NCBI GenBank assembly: GCA_031260825.1
Contig: JAISKS010000044.1
Location: forward strand, 1-10,205
Length of the DNA: 10,205 nucleotides
Source: Bifidobacteriaceae bacterium
GTDB taxonomy: Bacteria; Actinomycetota; Actinomycetes; Actinomycetales; Bifidobacteriaceae
Direction: 5' to 3'
In this document: positions 7,943 through 10,205 of the stretch, piece after piece
Position numbering within the stretch: the stretch's first letter is position 1
Layout: every line of letters begins with the position of its first letter
Translations under genes and position numbers: made by a program
Notes under the pieces: generated by a model
Seen by the model: only the letters and a program-made list of their open reading frames with translations
The model's database searches: none
Told to the model about the DNA's origin: nothing

Positions 7943-8122
7943 GTTTTTTGGCGATTTGAGGGGTTATAGTGATTTGGAGTTTTTGTGGATTTGGGGATTT
8001 TGGGGCTTTGATGTTTTTGGCGCTTTGAGGTTTTTTGGGGCTTTCTGGGTTTTGGCGATTTTGTTTTTTTGGGCGATTTTGTTTTTTTTGGGCGATTTTG
8101 TTTTTTTGGCGCTTTGGGCTTT
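7943..8122. repeat. G/T-only-like degenerate repeat stretch between amidohydrolase and glycosyltransferase genes
   Basis: The plus strand is almost purely G and T, built from degenerate copies of a GGCGATTTTG / GGCGCTTTGAGG theme separated by T runs. The most regular part has GGCG at 8054, 8072, 8091 and 8108 (17-19 bp spacing). GGGG runs occur at 7960-7963, 7993-7996, 8002-8005 and 8037-8040. The minus strand is the transcribed strand of the flanking genes, so the RNA would be C/A-rich, G-poor and unstructured. That is the composition of a Rho utilisation region at the 3' end of the amidohydrolase transcript. No protein-like frame and no intrinsic terminator hairpin are seen. Confidence 0.75.
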
Positions 8123-9292
8123 TTAATCTATGGCGATATTTGCGAATAATTCAATTGCTAATGGTATCGCTTTTTCATCAATCACCAAATCGCCCCTGTG
8201 CAAATCATAAGCATTTCCGCCAGGAGTATGAACCCCAAGTCTTAGCATTGAACCTTTCACTTTACGAAGATACCAAGCGAAATCCTCTCCCCCAAGCGAC
8301 TGCTCAGACTCAACAATATTCTCATCGCCAATCAAATCTGTAGCATATTTTCGAATCTTATTTGTCTCATCAGCAGTATTTACAACCGGTGGATCGCCAA
8401 TTATATACTCAACATCTGCAGTGATTTCATAAGGTGCAACAATTTGCGAAATGAAATTTGGTATCACATCTGGTGCCATTTTCCAAGCATCCAAATCTGG
8501 AGTTCTTAATGTTCCTTTTAGTTTCGCCTTGCTCGGAATAGCATTTGGAGTAAGCCCAGCTTTTACTGCTCCCCAAGTAATATTTACGACGCTTCTATAA
8601 TCAAAATGTCGCTGATAAATTGCAGGCAAATCAGTGATTACTTTTCCAAGCGCATATAGCATATCGCCTGCTAAATAGGGACGAGAAGTGTGTCCACCTT
8701 TTCCATTAAGTGTTACATTAATTACATCGGTAGCTGAAGTGATCGCGCCAATTCTAAGTCCGATTTTACCAACGTCAAGTTTTGGCTCAACATGAAGAGC
8801 GTAGATTTCGTCCACGCCGTTAAGAAAATCAGTAGTATCAATCATATGTTCCGCGCCGCCTGGAATTAATTCCTCAGCTGGTTGGAAAATAAGTTTTATA
8901 TTATTTTGTAACATATCTTTAGCTTGTAGCTCTGACAAAATCTTTGCGACGCCGAGCACAATTGCGGTATGAACATCATGTCCGCATAGATGCGATGCAT
9001 TAGGATTTGTTGATTTAAACGGCAAATCCGACAGCTCTGGAAAAGGAAGTGCATCGATATCGGCACGAAAAGCAATTGTCTTTTGGGAATTATTTGTGGA
9101 TTTAATTTCTACAGATACACCAGTCGGCGTAAGGTATTCTGGGGCTAGCCCGTAAGACTGTAATATATTAAAAATGTATTTTGAGGTTTCATTTTCATTC
9201 CAGCCTGTCTCAGGATTTTGATGTATATGTCTACGATGTTTTATGATATCATCTATATTTTCATCTAAAATTTGTTTAATGATTTTGTTCAT
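8123..9292 (-). CDS. M20D-family metallo-amidohydrolase (N-acyl-amino acid / IAA-amino acid hydrolase-like)
   Basis: Members of this family hydrolyse N-acyl or amino-acid amide bonds with a two-metal centre; relatives include hippurate hydrolase, N-acetyldiaminopimelate deacetylase and IAA-amino acid hydrolase. Motifs in order are HRRHIHQNPETGW (19-31), FRADIDALP (75-83), HLCGHDVHT with C103 and H105, FQPAEE with E140-E141, LHVEP with H167, GGHTSRPY with H201 in the lid/dimerisation domain (about 183-295), GGEDFAWY (334-341) and HRGDL with H365. C103, H105, E141, H167 and H365 supply the expected metal ligands, so the enzyme looks active. Its 389 residues are the normal length, and without a signal peptide it should be cytoplasmic. 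The ATG at 9292 lies 6 nt after an extended -10 box and has no Shine-Dalgarno. The gene stands alone, separated from the downstream operon by the G/T-rich repeat. The natural acyl substrate cannot be told; peptide or amino-acid scavenging is a reasonable guess. Confidence 0.9.
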   Translation of the reverse strand: MNKIIKQILDENIDDIIKHRRHIHQNPETGWNENETSKYIFNILQSYGLAPEYLTPTGVSVEIKSTNNSQKTIAFRADIDALPFPELSDLPFKSTNPNASHLCGHDVHTAIVLGVAKILSELQAKDMLQNNIKLIFQPAEELIPGGAEHMIDTTDFLNGVDEIYALHVEPKLDVGKIGLRIGAITSATDVINVTLNGKGGHTSRPYLAGDMLYALGKVITDLPAIYQRHFDYRSVVNITWGAVKAGLTPNAIPSKAKLKGTLRTPDLDAWKMAPDVIPNFISQIVAPYEITADVEYIIGDPPVVNTADETNKIRKYATDLIGDENIVESEQSLGGEDFAWYLRKVKGSMLRLGVHTPGGNAYDLHRGDLVIDEKAIPLAIELFANIAID

Positions 9293-9298
9293 AATTCT

Positions 9299-9307
9299 AT
9301 TATAGCA
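9299..9307 (-). promoter_or_regulatory. Extended -10 promoter (TGCTATAAT) of the amidohydrolase gene
   Basis: On the minus strand, TGC (9307-9305) precedes a perfect TATAAT (9304-9299). Six bases follow before the ATG, so the predicted transcription start is the A of the ATG at 9292 and the mRNA would be leaderless. No convincing -35 element is seen, which is acceptable for an extended -10 promoter. The same TGnTATAAT form precedes both tRNA genes in this window. Confidence 0.7.
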
Positions 9308-9346
9308 AAAAATTAGGGAAAATGAGTTTGTTGGGTTTTTTGTAGC

Positions 9347-9437
9347 ATATTTTGGTACGTATATTTTTGTAAATGTATTTTGGTACGTATATTTTAGTAC
9401 GTGTATTTTGGTACGTATATTTTGGTACGTATATTTT
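9347..9437. repeat. 14-bp tandem repeat array, 6.5 copies
   Basis: The consensus is RTATTTTGGTACGT. Units start at 9347, 9361, 9375, 9389, 9403 and 9417, with a partial unit from 9431. The second unit is degenerate (GTAAAT instead of GTACGT) and the fourth has AGTACGT; the others are nearly identical. The array lies between the divergent promoters of the amidohydrolase gene (-10 at 9299-9304) and tRNA-Arg (-10 at 9481-9486), about 40 bp from each. The regular spacing and the TACGTA palindrome at the unit junctions suggest a multi-site protein-binding region, but a neutral slippage array is equally possible. Confidence 0.9.
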
Positions 9438-9477
9438 GTGGGGAAAGTTATTTTATAACAATATTTTCAAATATTTA

Positions 9478-9486
9478 TGCTATAAT
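9478..9486 (+). promoter_or_regulatory. Extended -10 promoter (TGCTATAAT) of tRNA-Arg
   Basis: TGC at 9478-9480 is followed by a perfect TATAAT at 9481-9486, giving a start near 9493 and a leader of about 28 nt before the mature tRNA end at 9521. No clear -35 box is present. The leader consists almost entirely of a hairpin: CTAATAAA (9496-9503) pairs with TTTATTAG (9509-9516) over a 5-nt loop, ending 4 nt before the tRNA. Confidence 0.7.
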
Positions 9487-9520
9487 ATCAATATTCTAAT
9501 AAATCTTTTTTATTAGTTAT

Positions 9521-9593
9521 GCGCCCGTGGCTCAATGGATAGAGCGTCTCGTTACGGCCGAGGAGGTTGGGGATTCGAGTTCCTCCGGGCGCA
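9521..9593 (+). tRNA. tRNA-Arg, anticodon ACG
   Basis: A complete cloverleaf folds by eye. The acceptor stem GCGCCCG (9521-9527) pairs with CGGGCGC (9586-9592), with discriminator A at 9593. The D stem is GCTC/GAGC. The anticodon stem is TCTCG/CGAGG with loop TTACGGC, anticodon ACG at 9554-9556. The T stem is GGGGA/TCCTC around loop TTCGAGT. ACG would be deaminated to ICG to read CGU, CGC and CGA, which needs a TadA enzyme encoded elsewhere. The 3' CCA is not encoded (CCC follows), so it must be added by tRNA nucleotidyltransferase. Confidence 0.97.
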
Positions 9594-9599
9594 CCCTTG

Positions 9600-9706
9600 T
9601 ATAATTTTTTTTGTTTCACAAAAACGCTAAACGCGTATAATTTTTTTTGTTTCACAAAAACGCTAAACGCGTATAATTTTTTTGTTTCACAAAAACGCTA
9701 AACGCG
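9600..9706. repeat. 36-bp tandem repeat, 3 copies, directly after tRNA-Arg
   Basis: Copies lie at 9600-9635, 9636-9671 and 9672-9706 (36, 36 and 35 bp) and differ only by one T in the T run. Each begins TATAAT plus a T run, then GTTTCACAAAAACGC and TAAACGCG. Inside each copy TTTTTGT pairs with ACAAAAA over a TTC loop, a perfect but AT-rich 7-bp hairpin. The first T run begins 11 bp after the tRNA end and could serve 3' end formation, but no GC-rich terminator stem is present. The near identity of the copies points to recent duplication. Confidence 0.93.
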
Positions 9707-9761
9707 ATTTCCAAAAACATATCTACTACAGTTACAATAGTATCAATTTTTTTTAAGATGC

Positions 9762-9789
9762 TTGCATTATAAAAAAAATCTGTTATAAT
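9762..9789 (+). promoter_or_regulatory. Promoter of tRNA-Gly with -35 and extended -10
   Basis: A -35-like TTGCAT (9762-9767) is followed after 16 bp by TATAAT (9784-9789), which is also preceded by TGT (9781-9783), making an extended -10. Predicted start is near 9796, leaving only about 5 nt before the mature tRNA end at 9801. This is the best-formed promoter in the window. Confidence 0.75.
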
Positions 9790-9800
9790 ATAAATAATTA

Positions 9801-9871
9801 GCGGATGTAGTTCAATGGTAGAATCTCAGCCTTCCAAGCTGATTGTGCGGGTTCGATTCCCGTCATCCGCT
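9801..9871 (+). tRNA. tRNA-Gly, anticodon TCC
   Basis: The acceptor stem GCGGATG (9801-9807) pairs with CATCCGC (9864-9870), and the discriminator is T at 9871, as usual for tRNA-Gly. The D arm is GTTC-AATGGTA-GAAT. The anticodon stem TCAGC/GCTGA encloses loop CTTCCAA, with anticodon TCC at 9833-9835, reading GGA and GGG. The T stem is GCGGG/CCCGT around TTCGATT. CCA is not encoded. The UCC anticodon is an ordinary glycine tRNA and gives no support for UGA-to-glycine recoding. Confidence 0.97.
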
Positions 9872-9883
9872 CCCGTTTATTTG

Positions 9884-10002
9884 TTAAAAACATGTCTTCG
9901 ACATTTTTTAACTGTGTTTAATTTATAAAAACATATCATCGACATTTTTTAACTGTGTTTAATTTATAAAAACATGTCTTCGATATTTTTTAACCCTGCC
10001 AA
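9884..10002 (+). repeat. 41-bp hairpin-bearing tandem repeat, about 2.7 copies, after tRNA-Gly (possible terminator)
   Basis: The core AAAAACATGTCTTCGACAT with a following T run recurs with its TCG centre at 9898, 9939 and 9980, a 41-bp period. The spacer AACTGTGTTTAATTTATA is the same in the first two units. In unit 1, TTAAAAACATGTC (9884-9896) pairs with GACATTTTTTAA (9900-9911) over a TTC loop with one bulged C. Unit 2 has ATATC/GACAT (one A-C mismatch), and unit 3 has ATGTC/GATAT (a G-U pair). Unit 1 starts 12 nt after the tRNA and has a run of six T in its 3' arm, so it may terminate tRNA-Gly transcription; later units could be backups. Confidence 0.8.
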
Positions 10003-10205
10003 CCTCTCATTTTCTGCATTATTGATAAAAATTCGCCATGAGGTGTCGTTCGGGGCATATATTTAATCGTCTCCGTTAGCTTTAAGTCCGTAAGGTGTCG
10101 TTCGGGGCATATATACGAGCAGTTTTTTGATTGTACACAGGCTAAATTAGAGTTTTCGTATGCCCCGAACGACACCGCATGGACAAAATACATCCAAAAT
10201 CACTA
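9990..10205. other. Right-edge non-coding stretch
   Basis: Apart from the end of the 41-bp repeat and the direct/inverted repeat trio, I find no supported gene in this stretch. A 67-codon minus-strand frame at 9990-10193 runs through the repeats in different frames and has no family resemblance. Its downstream limit is the window edge, so a gene or mobile element starting just outside cannot be excluded. Confidence 0.5.
10036..10182. repeat. Short repeat element: two direct copies and one inverted copy
   Basis: GGTGTCGTTCGGGGCATA occurs at 10042-10059 and 10094-10111 on the plus strand and as its exact reverse complement at 10159-10176. The two direct copies share 22 bp (from 10041 and 10093), and their starts are 52 bp apart. 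Copy 1 and the inverted copy also share CCATG flanks (10036-10040 with 10178-10182) across one mismatch, giving a 24-bp imperfect inverted repeat around a loop of about 100 bp. Copy 2 and the inverted copy could form the alternative hairpin with a loop of about 47 bp. The element is GC-richer than its surroundings. No transposase or recognisable insertion-sequence end is present. Confidence 0.9.

Noticed and set aside
7960..8049. Canonical G-quadruplex
   Set aside because: The GGGG runs are separated by loops of about 5 to 30 bases, too long for a confident canonical call; kept only as a possibility within the G/T-stretch finding.
8035..8343. Plus-strand frame encoding a Phe/Trp-rich peptide over the G/T repeat
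   Set aside because: The aromatic-rich translation is a product of T and G runs, and the second half lies antisense to the clearly real amidohydrolase gene.
9801..9871. Possible UGA-reading glycine tRNA as in recoded CPR lineages
   Set aside because: The anticodon is TCC, a normal glycine tRNA, and long genes here contain no in-frame TGA.
10041..10114. Two 22-bp direct repeats with a 30-bp spacer, resembling a minimal CRISPR array
   Set aside because: Only two direct copies exist, the third is inverted and at a different distance, and no cas gene is in the window. An inverted copy is not compatible with a CRISPR array.
9990..10193. 67-codon minus-strand frame at the right edge
   Set aside because: It runs through the repeat copies in different frames, shows no recognisable family or composition typical of the neighbours, and has only a weak ribosome binding site.

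Overview
This AT-rich window reads as a gene-dense bacterial chromosome segment that uses the standard code: all seven coding reading frames end in TAA and even the 1080-codon frame contains no internal TGA. The AT bias, the apparently leaderless genes, the DNA polymerase I without a proofreading domain, and a large GT2 glycosyltransferase paired with a DUF5719-like protein (a pair I associate with Actinobacteria) are compatible with a Patescibacteria/CPR genome, possibly Saccharibacteria. That placement is inference. No marker in the window settles it.

Region 1 (1-2384, + strand): the 3' part of polA and then ispE, 12 bp apart. The polA frame is cut by a single in-frame TAA at 258-260. The linker lies before it. 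The polymerase domain, with all catalytic motifs, continues in the same frame after it. The 5'-nuclease domain would lie to the left of the window.

Region 2 (2385-7942, - strand, convergent with region 1): an operon-like set in the order GT2 membrane glycosyltransferase, DUF5719-like membrane-anchored protein, NUDIX hydrolase. The first two genes overlap. The NUDIX ribosome binding site overlaps the stop codon of the DUF5719 gene. The first two probably work together in making an extracytoplasmic glycan or surface polymer. The NUDIX enzyme probably does nucleotide-sugar or ADP-ribose housekeeping.

Region 3 (7943-9307, - strand): a strongly strand-asymmetric G/T-rich repeat stretch, then an M20D-type metallo-amidohydrolase with its own extended -10 promoter placed so that the mRNA should start at the A of the ATG.

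Region 4 (9308-10205): no convincing protein gene, but two tRNA genes (Arg-ACG and Gly-TCC), each behind a TGnTATAAT promoter, embedded in four unrelated short repeat families: 14 bp x 6.5, 36 bp x 3, 41 bp x about 2.7 with hairpins, and a 17-18 bp element in two direct copies plus one inverted copy. Together with the 23-bp array at 2396 and the 18-bp G/T array at 8054, nearly every gap over 50 bp in this window carries its own private tandem repeat.
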